Shown piece by piece: positions 51,870 to 59,945 of a stretch of 64,000 nt of DNA. Location: NCBI RefSeq assembly GCF_003751085.1, contig NZ_RJJY01000001.1:3224001-3288000 (forward strand), given 5' to 3'. Each line of letters begins with the position of its first letter. The stretch's first letter is position 1. Made by a program: the position numbers and the translations under genes. Below the pieces are notes generated by a model. It worked only from the letters and a program-made list of their open reading frames with translations. It did not search any database and had not been told where the DNA came from. Source of the DNA: Micromonospora sp. Llam0. Lineage in GTDB: Bacteria; Actinomycetota; Actinomycetes; Mycobacteriales; Micromonosporaceae.

Positions 51870-52637
51870 TCAACCCGAGACAAGAGCCGGCAGGACCGTA
51901 CCGATCGGCCCGCGCACCACCGCGTCGGCGATCGCGTCGTACGGTGTCGGCGCGGCGTTGATGATCACGACGCGGGCGCCGGACTCGGCGGCGATCTCCA
52001 CCAGCCCGGCAGCCGGCTGCACCGTCAGCGAGGTGCCGACGGCGAGCATCAGGTCGCAGTCGGCGGCGGCCCGCGCCGCCCGCCGCAGGGTCGGTCCGTG
52101 CAGCGACTGGCCGAACGAGATCGTCGCCGTCTTGAGGATGCCGGCGCAGTACCGGCAAGCCGGGTCGTCCTCGCCGGCGGCCACCCGGTCCAGGACCTCC
52201 TGGATGCCGGTACGGTCGGCGCAGCCGAGGCACTCGACCTCGTACAACGTGCCGTGGATCTCGATCACGGTGTCCGGTGAGTTGCCGGCCCGCTGGTGCA
52301 GCCCGTCGATGTTCTGGGTGACGATCGCGGCCAGCCTGCCGGCGCGCTCCAACGCGACCAACGCGGCGTGGCCGACGTTGGGTTCGGCCGTCCAGGCGGC
52401 GTGGTCACGGCGTCCCTGCCAGGCCCGGCGGCGGATGGCCGGATCGGCGACGTACGCGTCGAGGGTGAACAGTTTCGCCGCCTCGGGGTCGCGGGTCCAG
52501 ACGCCGTTCGGTCCCCGGAAGTCGGGTATGCCGGAGTCGGTGGAGATGCCGGCTCCGGTCAGCGCCACGATCCGGCGGGCGTCGGCGACCCAACCGGTGA
52601 CCTGCCGGATGTCGACGTCGTCGCGTACACCGCTCAT
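51870..52637 (-). CDS. Sir2-family NAD-dependent protein deacylase
   Basis: 255 residues. ALTGAGISTDSGIPDFRG (NAD loop), TQNIDGLHQRAG, catalytic His in IEIHGTLYEVECL, zinc cysteines CLGC and CRYC, and VGTSLTVQPAAGLVE. It removes acyl groups from lysines and forms O-acyl-ADP-ribose. TACCGT lies 7 nt before the ATG (leaderless). It is the intact relative of the pseudogene at 40787. Confidence 0.92.
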   Translation of the reverse strand: MSGVRDDVDIRQVTGWVADARRIVALTGAGISTDSGIPDFRGPNGVWTRDPEAAKLFTLDAYVADPAIRRRAWQGRRDHAAWTAEPNVGHAALVALERAGRLAAIVTQNIDGLHQRAGNSPDTVIEIHGTLYEVECLGCADRTGIQEVLDRVAAGEDDPACRYCAGILKTATISFGQSLHGPTLRRAARAAADCDLMLAVGTSLTVQPAAGLVEIAAESGARVVIINAAPTPYDAIADAVVRGPIGTVLPALVSG

Positions 52638-52779
52638 GCCTGCGACGGTAGCCGGCGTCACCGCCGGACGACGACTCCCGGCGCACACACCAAGCGCCCC
52701 ACGACCACCGCCGACTGTGTAAGACCGATGGGCGGTACCCCGTCCCTCGCCGTTGATTCGGGTCGGCTGTGGTCGGCGA

Positions 52780-52838
52780 AGCAGAAAACTCAACCCGTGA
52801 GGGTCGAATCTCCCTGCTTCAGCAGGGAGATGTCAACC
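52780..52838 (+). mobile_element. Relic of an IS200/IS605-type right end
   Basis: A short perfect stem, ATCTCCCTGCT and AGCAGGGAGAT (52808-52831), is followed by GTCAAC. It is preceded by AAACTCAACCCGTGAGGGTCG. Subterminal hairpins of the form GAATC-CTC stem-TTCAG-stem GAG-ATGTCAA end many actinobacterial IS605/TnpB elements and form the 3' end of their omega RNA. No tnpA or tnpB remains, so this is a relic or a non-autonomous end. The comparison is from memory, not a search. Confidence 0.45.
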
Positions 52839-52856
52839 AGACACGTCACGGGCGAC

Positions 52857-52894
52857 GGTACGGGGCGGCCCGGAAGACTGGGCCGCCCAGTACC
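52857..52894. terminator. Terminator of the first GH43 gene
   Basis: GGTACGGGGCGGCCC and GGGCCGCCCAGTACC form a 15-bp stem with one mismatch, 21 bp downstream of the GH43 stop on the minus strand. Confidence 0.78.
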
Positions 52895-52915
52895 GCAGAG
52901 GGACAGACGTCAGGT

Positions 52916-55318
52916 CTAGCCGCAGGAATGAGCCTCGTACGGCACGTCCAACGTCACCGACACCAGTTCACCGTCGACCTTCGCCGACGCGGTCACCGTC
53001 GCCACACCAGCCGGCACGGTCGCCGTCTCCGTCGGGAACGTCCGCACCTTGCTCGTCCCCGGCTGCACGCCGTACTCCTTGGTCCCGTAGTCCGTCGCCA
53101 CCGACCCGGTGATCCGGGCCGACGCGTCGTTGGTGACGTCGACGACCAGCTGGGCGTTACGCCCGAAGCATCGGACGCTGCCGGTCGCCGAGACCGCCAG
53201 GTCCCGCGCGAACGCCCAGGCGTCCAGCTCGAACAGGTCCTCCCCGGCCGGTCCGGCGTAGGTGAAGTACACGTCGTGCACCCCGGTGACGCCGTCCAGG
53301 GACGCGGTCACCTCGGTCCACTCGCCCAGCGGCGCGTCGACCGGGATCGTCGCCACCACCGGCGCGGTGACGTCGCCGAGCCGCAGCTCGATCGTCGCGC
53401 CGGCCACCAGCGGACGAACCTTCGCCGTCAGGCTCCGCGCACCGGCACCGAAGTCCACCGAGGACAGCGCCGTCCAGTCGCCGTTGTCGACGTCGCGCAC
53501 CACCAGGTTGGGAGCCGCGTCACCGAACTGTGGGGAACCGCCGTCGACCTTCGCGGTCGCGACCCCCTTGCTCCAGCCGAACGTTTCGGCCTCGAAGACA
53601 CGGTACGGGTCGAAGTCGCGGACCTGCTCCACGCCGGCGTAGGTGCCGACGACCTGCTGGATGGTGCCGTCGGAGTTGAAGGTCAGTTCCTGGATGTGCG
53701 GGCTGCGGTAGCCCTGGGTGGTGTTGCCGTTGATCCGCTTGTTCAGCGTCGGGGCGTGGTAGGTGAAGTAGTACCTGCCCTCGTACTCGAACACGGACTG
53801 GTGGTTGTTGCCGCCGGTGCCGGCGCCGAAGAACTGCGACTGGTTGGGGAACAGCACGCCCGCGTACGTCTCCTTCGGCCACGACATCGGGTCGTCGGAG
53901 ATCAGGTAGCCGATCTGGCCGCCGCCCGGGTAGCCGGGCAGTGGCGTCTGGTCGCCGCCGAAGTCCGGCCCACCGAAGTGCGACGAGTACGACAGGTAGT
54001 ACTTGCCGTCACGCTTGAACACCTGGGCCGCCTCGAAGGCCACCGGGGCGTCCACCACAGCGGCTGTGCCCTCGGTCGACACCATGTCCGAGCCGAGTTC
54101 GATCGCCCGCAGGTTCTTGGGGTTGTTGAACCGCTCCTCCGGCGGCATGCTGGTCGACGCGGGACCGCCACCGAAGTAGAGGTACTCCTCGCCGTCGTCG
54201 TCGACGAACGGCGCCGGGTCGAACTTCCAGGCGACGTCCTCGGCGCCGGGGGTACGGCCGTCGATCAGGGTGCTCGTCCGCTCGCTGACCCACGGACCGA
54301 TCGGCGACGCACCGGTGATCACGTTGCTCGACCCCCCGCCGTTGGCGTAGTAGAGGAAGAACTTCTCCTCACCGTCGACCACCTTGCGGGCCATGCCGGG
54401 TGCCCACGAGTTGTTGGTGAACGGCGCGACACCGTCCGGGCCGGCGACCTGGATCTCGCCGTGGTCGGTCCAGTTGACCATGTCGGTCGTCGAGATCACC
54501 GTGATCTGGTTGATGTCACCGTAGTTGATGCCGGGCGAAACACCGGTGTTCGGGTCGGGGGCGTACCCCTGGGTGTCGTTGGTCAGGTACAGGTATACCC
54601 GGCCGTCGTGGACGAAGCCGTACCCGTCGGCACCGAACTTGTGCCCAATCAACGGGTTGTGCTCGCCGGGCAGCTTGCCGACGACCTCGATGGTCCTCGA
54701 CGGTGCCGGGGGCGGCGGGGCGCCGACCACCGACACGTCGTCCAGGGTGAAGTCCATCAGGTGCAGGTCCGGGTCCGCCGACGGGTTCGACGTCCACGGC
54801 GTCTCGAAGAACAGCCGTGCCGTCGCGACGTTCTGGCTGGCCGGGATCGTGAAGGTCCCGTTGAACTGCGCCCACTGGCCCTTGGTCGCGGTCACGCTGA
54901 CCAGGTTGGTGTACGTCGCCCCGCCGTAGTGCATCGTGGCGAAGAACTGCTTGGTCGCCGGCGAGGCCTCGTTCTCGTACTTGATCCGGGCGGTCAGGCT
55001 GTAGGTCTGACCGGCCTGCACCTTGCCGGACAGGTTCTGCATCGGACCGGATCCGGTCGTCGCCCGGTCGGTGACGAGCACCGCGCTCGCCCCCGAGTAG
55101 GCGTCGTCGGTCGGCGTCAGCGTCGCGCTGTCGGTGGCGTTGCCATTGTTGGCGAACCAGCCGTCCAGTCCGGCTTCGAACCCGCCGTTGACGATGAGGT
55201 CGGAGTCGGCGGCGTACACCGGCGAGGTCGGGGCGACGAGCCCGGCGGCCGCCAGGGCGCCGACCGCCGCGAGCGCGCCGACCCGTCGCCGGGCCGTCGC
55301 TGTCACGTGTCGTCTCAC
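52916..55318 (-). CDS. Secreted GH43 glycosidase with CBM domains
   Basis: 800 residues. Signal peptide (RRVGALAAVGALAAAGLVAPTSPVYA). Residues 40-190 are a CBM4/9-like sandwich (LIVNGGFEAGLDGWFANN). Residues 200-530 are the GH43 five-blade propeller (NPLIGHKFGADGYGFVHDGRVYLYLTND, WAPGMARKVVDG, KFDPAPFVDDDGEEYLYFGG, AFEAAQVFKRDGKYYLSYS). Then comes a CBM6-like domain (FEAETFGWSKGVATAKVDGG). The last about 85 residues are a Cys-bounded module shared with the next gene. It likely removes xylose or arabinose from plant hemicellulose. GTG 55318 has GAGAGG 6 nt upstream. Confidence 0.85.
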   Translation of the reverse strand: MRRHVTATARRRVGALAAVGALAAAGLVAPTSPVYAADSDLIVNGGFEAGLDGWFANNGNATDSATLTPTDDAYSGASAVLVTDRATTGSGPMQNLSGKVQAGQTYSLTARIKYENEASPATKQFFATMHYGGATYTNLVSVTATKGQWAQFNGTFTIPASQNVATARLFFETPWTSNPSADPDLHLMDFTLDDVSVVGAPPPPAPSRTIEVVGKLPGEHNPLIGHKFGADGYGFVHDGRVYLYLTNDTQGYAPDPNTGVSPGINYGDINQITVISTTDMVNWTDHGEIQVAGPDGVAPFTNNSWAPGMARKVVDGEEKFFLYYANGGGSSNVITGASPIGPWVSERTSTLIDGRTPGAEDVAWKFDPAPFVDDDGEEYLYFGGGPASTSMPPEERFNNPKNLRAIELGSDMVSTEGTAAVVDAPVAFEAAQVFKRDGKYYLSYSSHFGGPDFGGDQTPLPGYPGGGQIGYLISDDPMSWPKETYAGVLFPNQSQFFGAGTGGNNHQSVFEYEGRYYFTYHAPTLNKRINGNTTQGYRSPHIQELTFNSDGTIQQVVGTYAGVEQVRDFDPYRVFEAETFGWSKGVATAKVDGGSPQFGDAAPNLVVRDVDNGDWTALSSVDFGAGARSLTAKVRPLVAGATIELRLGDVTAPVVATIPVDAPLGEWTEVTASLDGVTGVHDVYFTYAGPAGEDLFELDAWAFARDLAVSATGSVRCFGRNAQLVVDVTNDASARITGSVATDYGTKEYGVQPGTSKVRTFPTETATVPAGVATVTASAKVDGELVSVTLDVPYEAHSCG

Positions 55319-55362
55319 GAGCATCCTCTCTGAGTGGTTCCGGTCGGTGGGTGGAAATTCGG

Positions 55363-58281
55363 TCACTGGCAGACGCGGGCCTCGTACGGCACCGTCACGG
55401 TCGTGCTGACCGGCGTCCCGTCGATGCGTGCCGTGGCGGTCACCGTCACCTCGCCGGCCGGCATCGACGCCGCGCCGGTCGGGAAGGTGCGCACCTTGCT
55501 GGCGTCCGGCTGCACCCCGTACTCCTTGGTCCCGTACGGCGAGGTCACCGTGCCGGTCGCCCGCGACGACGCGACACCGGTCAACTCGACGACGAGCTGG
55601 ACCTTCTTGGCCAGGCAGCGGCTCGACGTGTCGACCGACACCAGCGCCGGCGCGTCGAGCCGGAGCACGCCGAGCCGGGCCAGTTGGTAGCTGAGTGCCC
55701 GCTCCGGAGCGTCGATCTGGTTCTGGGTGCCGAACTGGCCGGCCCGCGCGGCCACCGCGTCGTCGAGGGCGGCCCGCATCGCGGCCCAGGCGTCCGCCGG
55801 GTAGTCGGCCGCGCGCAGCGTCGCCGCGTACGCGATGGCTGCGTCGAGGTCGGCGGTACGCAGCGGCTGGGCCTGCGCAGTCAGCGTGTCGCTGAGCAGG
55901 TAGTGGTCGAAGTCGACGTGTCCGCCGGTGCTCTGGGTGGCGTAGGTGAACAACCCGACCCGGTGACCCATGAAGTGGGCGAGGGAGCCGTCGAGGGTCT
56001 GCGGGCCGACCCGGTCCCCGAGTGGGGTCCAGCTGAGCCCGTCGAGGCTGTAGTGGAAGGTGGTCCAGAGCTGCCCGGTCGGCGAAGCGAAGTCCAGGTC
56101 GGCCTTGAGGTGGACGTCGGTGGCGTCACCCAGCGACACGGTCGTCCCCGGCAGAAAGCTCTCCAGCGTGGCCTGGTCAAGGTCGACGGTGAACGGCTGG
56201 CCCCGGTTCACCACGCCGAGGGTGTTGACTCCGTCGACGCGCTTGACCGCCGCGTACGAGAATCCGCGGTTGTAGGCGGCGAGGCCGGCGACGTCGCCGT
56301 CGCGCATCGCGGATATGTCCATCTTGGTCTCGGCCGATTGGCGGGGACCGAACGTCCGCTGCGACAGGGTGTTGCGGGCTTCCTCGAACCAGGCGAGCTC
56401 GGCCCGGTTGGACAGCTTTGTGTAGACGTAGTCGCCGGTGACGACCTTGCCGTTGGTCAGGCGCAGCCAGCCGTCCCGGTCGGTGAGCGACCAGTAGCGG
56501 TTGTCCGGGGCGTGGTTCCACTCCCAGGCCATGTCGAGCCGGGAGCCGTTGGGGGCGATCTCGGCCTCGGTCGGGTGTTCGATGGTCGACGGCTGCCCGA
56601 CGATCGACACGTCGTCGAGCAGGTACTCGACGCTCGACGACGGTGGCTGCGGGTTGGCCCACGGTGTCTCGACGGCGAACTTGTAGTTCGCCAGGTTGGC
56701 CGAGGCCGGCACGGTGTAGCGGCCGGTGACGGTGGTCCACCGGCCGGCCGGCACGTCATCGGCGGCCATCACCTGCACGCCGCCGCCCCAGTCGGCGACC
56801 AGGTTGAACCGCACGCTGGCCGGCCCCGAAGTGTATTTGACCTTCGCCGAGACGGTGTAGGTGACACCGTGCTGCATCTTGCCGTTGAGGAACTGGTTCG
56901 GGCCGGACCCGTTGAGGGTCCGGTTGCTCACCCGCAGCGCCGCCGACCCGCTGGCCGGGTCGGTGGAGTCCAGGCTGAGCGTGGCACCGTACTGCGCGCC
57001 CCACGGGGTGAGCGTGCCGGATTCGAAGCCGGCGTTGTCGAGCAGTTCGACGCCGATCAGCGAGTCGTCGATGTCGGGCGGCGTCGGGATCGTCCACTGT
57101 TCGTCCTGGTACGCCTTGTGCGGGGCGTCGTTGGCGAAGTCGTCGGAGGCCACGATGCTCTTCTGCCGCTGGAACAGTTCCTCGGCCGGGCTGAGCCGGA
57201 TCGGCTTGTCGAACACCCCGCCGACCGGCACGACGCCGTTGGTGCCGAAGACCGGCCAGCCGTCGGACCAGGTGGCCGGGATCAGCGCCGGGATGCGGCC
57301 GATCGGGAACGTGTCGCGGAAGAACATGCCGTGCCAGTCGGTGCCGCCGTCGGCGGCGGCGATCGGTATCAGGCTGCCCTGGGCGAAGCCGTTGGAGTTG
57401 AGCACGCCACGGGCTTCGTAGGTGTTGACGCCGCCGGCCGAGGTGTGGCGGCCGAGCAGTTCCGTCGAGCGGAACATGACGACCTGCCGGCCCTGACCGG
57501 ACGGCCAGGTGATGATCACCGCGTAGTAGTAGCCGTCGATGTAGTAGATCTGGGCGCCCTCGAACAGTCCGCCGATGAACGGCTCGCCGGCGTAGTCGGC
57601 GGCGGTGAAGATGTTCGGGTAGTCCTGCTCGATGGCGGTCAGGTCGGCGTTGAGCCGCACCGCGCTGGTGCCACCGGATCCGTAGAAGATGTACGGGGTG
57701 CCGTCGACGTCGAAGAACAGCGACGGGTCGTGCAGCCCGCGGCCGAGCGCGGTCCGCTGCCAGGCGCCGTCGTCGATATCATCGGTACGGTAGACGTACG
57801 CGCCGCCGAGGTTGTTGGTGTTGAACGCGACGTAGAACGTGCCGTCGTGGTAGCGCAGCGACGACGCCCACTGGCCCTGGCCGTACGAGTTCTCTCCGTT
57901 GCGCAGCGAGAACGAGTCGCCGATGTTCGCCCGGTCGAACACGTAGTTGACGATCTCCCAGTTGACCAGGTCGTAGGACTTCATGATCGGCGCACCAGGG
58001 CTGAGGTGCATCGTGGTGCTGATCATGTAGTAGATGTCCCGGCCCTCGTCGTTCTCGGCGGCCGGGACCCGCTCGACGCTGATGTCCGGCACGTCGGAGC
58101 GCAGCAGCGGTACGGAGTATGTGCCGTCGCCGTTGTCGGTCGATGTGTACGACGAGCGCGGGGACCAGGTCTCGGCGGCGTGCGCCGTCCCGCCGACCGG
58201 TGCCAGTACGCCACAGAGGAGCACGCCGGCCGTGACGTACGCGAGGCGGCGTCGAAGGCCGGCTCGGTGAGCGCTAACCAT
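55363..58281 (-). CDS. Large secreted GH43 glycosidase with CBM, laminin-like and FIVAR-like domains
   Basis: 972 residues. Signal peptide to GGTAHA near residue 37. Residues 50-420 are a GH43 propeller (SVPLLRSDVPDISVERV, WASSLRYHDGTFYVAFNTNN, HDPSLFFDVDGTPYIFYGSGG, EGAQIYYIDGYYYAVI). Then come a CBM4/9-like sandwich, a beta-xylosidase C-terminal-type lectin domain (RTFGPRQSAETKMDIS..HVDFDHYLL), a helical FIVAR-like stretch and the Cys-bounded end module. The start ATG at 58281 is best placed for a signal peptide, but ATG 58299 is possible. It shares orientation with the GH43 gene downstream (45 bp gap), so they form one operon with this gene first. Confidence 0.82.
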   Translation of the reverse strand: MVSAHRAGLRRRLAYVTAGVLLCGVLAPVGGTAHAAETWSPRSSYTSTDNGDGTYSVPLLRSDVPDISVERVPAAENDEGRDIYYMISTTMHLSPGAPIMKSYDLVNWEIVNYVFDRANIGDSFSLRNGENSYGQGQWASSLRYHDGTFYVAFNTNNLGGAYVYRTDDIDDGAWQRTALGRGLHDPSLFFDVDGTPYIFYGSGGTSAVRLNADLTAIEQDYPNIFTAADYAGEPFIGGLFEGAQIYYIDGYYYAVIITWPSGQGRQVVMFRSTELLGRHTSAGGVNTYEARGVLNSNGFAQGSLIPIAAADGGTDWHGMFFRDTFPIGRIPALIPATWSDGWPVFGTNGVVPVGGVFDKPIRLSPAEELFQRQKSIVASDDFANDAPHKAYQDEQWTIPTPPDIDDSLIGVELLDNAGFESGTLTPWGAQYGATLSLDSTDPASGSAALRVSNRTLNGSGPNQFLNGKMQHGVTYTVSAKVKYTSGPASVRFNLVADWGGGVQVMAADDVPAGRWTTVTGRYTVPASANLANYKFAVETPWANPQPPSSSVEYLLDDVSIVGQPSTIEHPTEAEIAPNGSRLDMAWEWNHAPDNRYWSLTDRDGWLRLTNGKVVTGDYVYTKLSNRAELAWFEEARNTLSQRTFGPRQSAETKMDISAMRDGDVAGLAAYNRGFSYAAVKRVDGVNTLGVVNRGQPFTVDLDQATLESFLPGTTVSLGDATDVHLKADLDFASPTGQLWTTFHYSLDGLSWTPLGDRVGPQTLDGSLAHFMGHRVGLFTYATQSTGGHVDFDHYLLSDTLTAQAQPLRTADLDAAIAYAATLRAADYPADAWAAMRAALDDAVAARAGQFGTQNQIDAPERALSYQLARLGVLRLDAPALVSVDTSSRCLAKKVQLVVELTGVASSRATGTVTSPYGTKEYGVQPDASKVRTFPTGAASMPAGEVTVTATARIDGTPVSTTVTVPYEARVCQ
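58267..58278. promoter_or_regulatory. AGCGCT half-palindrome at the GH43 start
   Basis: GTGAGCGCTAAC (read on the minus strand as GTTAGCGCTCAC) overlaps the first codons of the large GH43 gene. It is the same 12-mer as in the upstream site at 58458-58469 but in opposite orientation. Because part of it codes for the signal peptide, its role as an operator is uncertain. Confidence 0.35.
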
Positions 58282-58456
58282 CGCCGGGATCCGGGCCATC
58301 GCCGCAACGCACCGTCTGACAATTCTGGCGAGGCGGACCGGTACGAGCCCGGTCCGGACAGGATTGGGCCTGCGTGTGGATGAGCTACGGGGAACGTGGC
58401 GGCCGATGGACGCTTGCATGCGAGCTCCAGACGCGAACGTGACGGGAGCCTCATCC

Positions 58457-58470
58457 TGTTAGCGCTCACA
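58457..58470. promoter_or_regulatory. LacI-family operator candidate upstream of the GH43 operon
   Basis: TGTTAGCGCTCACA is one base from the perfect palindrome TGTGAGCGCTCACA. Operators centred on AGCGCT are used by LacI-family regulators of polysaccharide genes in actinobacteria. It stands about 175 bp before the GH43 start. Confidence 0.6.
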
Positions 58471-58546
58471 TACACCGGTCAAGGTTTCCAGCGATACTCG
58501 TCTGAAATGTCCGCGAAACCTGGGTCCCACGTGGATTCCCACCTGG

Positions 58547-58615
58547 ATGGAGCCGACCGTCACCGAGGTCGCCGACCGGGTGCACGTGCTGCGCCAACCC
58601 GGTCTCGACGCCAAC
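58547..58615 (+). pseudogene. N-terminal fragment of an MBL-fold hydrolase
   Basis: ATG 58547 opens MEPTVTEVADRVHVLRQPGL and DANVSD. This aligns with the first residues of the MBL protein at 48800 (VEVGDRVYVLRRPRLDVNST). Similarity ends after about 23 codons and the rest is antisense to the PfkB gene. A relic left by deletion. Confidence 0.5.
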
Positions 58616-58649
58616 GTCAGCGACGACCAGGTCAGCCGGGCGCAAAAGG

Positions 58650-59579
58650 TCAGCCGAAACGTTCGGCGACGGCCGCCCGGGTGGGCATGGAGACCGCACC
58701 GCCCGGTGACTCGCACACCAGCCCCGCCACCTGCAGGGCGAAACCGACCCGGGCGGCCCAGCCGGCGGCGTCGGCCGGCAGCCCGGTGTCGAGCAGTTCG
58801 GCGATCAGGGCGGCCATCACCGAGTCGCCGGCGCCGGTGGCGTCGATTGCGGCGACCGTCGGGGCGGCCACGGTCAGCACCTCGCGGCCGGCGCTGACCA
58901 GGGCGCCGTCCGCACCCCGGGTGACCACCACCGCACCGGCGCCGAGATCGTGCAGCAGCGCGGCGGCGGTCACCGGGTCGGCGCCGTCGTAGAGCACCCC
59001 GGCGTCGGCGGCGCTGAGCTTGACCAGATCGGCGGTTGCCGCGAAGCCGGCGACGACCTGCCGGTACGCGGCCAGCGACGCGGCGTCGGGCAGCAGCCGG
59101 GGCCGGACGTTGGGGTCGAAGACCCGCAGCCCGCCGGTGCCCGCCCAGGCCTGCCGGGCGGCGGCCAGGGTCGGCTCGCACAGCAGCGCGATGGAGCCGC
59201 AGCAGAGCACGGCGGCGTCGCCGACCAGTTTCCCGTCGAGGCTGGCCGGTTCGAGCAGCCCGTACGACGGCGGGTCGCCGTAGAAGCGGAAGTCCGGCTC
59301 GGCGCCGGTGAAGGTGGCCACCGCCAGGGTGGTGGGCGCGGGCACGGTGACCATGGCCCGGTCGCCGACCCCGGCGGTACGCAGGAAGTCGCGGATCCGG
59401 TCGGCGAGCGGATCGTCGCCGAGGGTCCCGGCGAACTCGACCGCGCCGCCGAGCCGGGCGACGCCGACCGCGACGTTCAGTGGTGCCCCGCCGATCACCT
59501 GGCGGTAGACCGGTTGACCGGCGCATTCGCCGTCGAGCAGGTCGATCAGTGCCTCGCCGAGCACCACCGCGTACCGCAT
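58650..59579 (-). CDS. PfkB-family carbohydrate kinase (fructokinase-like)
   Basis: 309 residues. GGAPLNVAVGVARLG near residue 30 is the substrate motif; VAAIDATGAGDSVMAAL near residue 245 is the ATP/anion-hole motif with the catalytic Asp. It phosphorylates a sugar, fructose or a 2-keto-3-deoxy sugar being common. GGAGGAG stands 5 nt before ATG 59579. Located next to the GH43 operon, it may act on released sugar, but orientation suggests its own transcript or read-through into the operon. Confidence 0.87.
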   Translation of the reverse strand: MRYAVVLGEALIDLLDGECAGQPVYRQVIGGAPLNVAVGVARLGGAVEFAGTLGDDPLADRIRDFLRTAGVGDRAMVTVPAPTTLAVATFTGAEPDFRFYGDPPSYGLLEPASLDGKLVGDAAVLCCGSIALLCEPTLAAARQAWAGTGGLRVFDPNVRPRLLPDAASLAAYRQVVAGFAATADLVKLSAADAGVLYDGADPVTAAALLHDLGAGAVVVTRGADGALVSAGREVLTVAAPTVAAIDATGAGDSVMAALIAELLDTGLPADAAGWAARVGFALQVAGLVCESPGGAVSMPTRAAVAERFG

Positions 59580-59945
59580 GGATCTCCTCCCACCTGCAGT
59601 TTTGCCGCTGCGAAGTCTGCCAGGTCGGTGCCGGGACGCCGGTCGCCACCCCGCACCCCGCACCGCACATCGAGAAGCGACTATTGCGCTTCCGATCGAT
59701 GTATGGTGGGATATCGATTACCAGGACAGTGTGGGGGCAACTCGCTGTCCTTCGGACTCGCCGGGAGCTGCGCGAGCGCGCTAGACGTCCATCGGACGGC
59801 ACGTCGGTACGCCGTACCTGCGGCACGATCGACCGGTCGCCGTTCCTCCTCATGTTTCCTGACGTTCCGCCATGTCGGAACCCATCGCCCTGTCCACCGG
59901 CCCGGGTCCGTCCCGCGCCGTGGACCGGTTCACGAAGGAGTCTCG
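59580..59945. other. Upstream region of the LPMO gene
   Basis: About 365 bp without a gene. An AT-richer patch at 59684-59722 (TTGCGC..GATCGATGTATGG..GATATCGATTACC) may hold promoters for the PfkB gene and for the LPMO gene. That would give the LPMO a 5' leader of over 200 nt. I see no riboswitch I can name. Confidence 0.35.

Larger units (their letters stand above)
58282..58649. other. Regulatory gap of the GH43 operon
   Basis: About 370 bp hold a LacI-type operator (58457-58470), the likely promoter of the GH43 operon and the MBL fragment at 58547-58615. Nothing else coding is supported. Confidence 0.5.

Noticed and set aside
52795..52835. tRNA-like T-arm (GGTCGAATC)
   Set aside because: No acceptor, D-arm or anticodon arm can be folded; the segment fits an IS605-type end better.
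55351..58383. A plus-strand frame of over 1000 codons opposite the large GH43 gene
   Set aside because: The minus strand encodes signal peptide, propeller and lectin domains with recognisable motifs; the plus frame is a compositional artefact.
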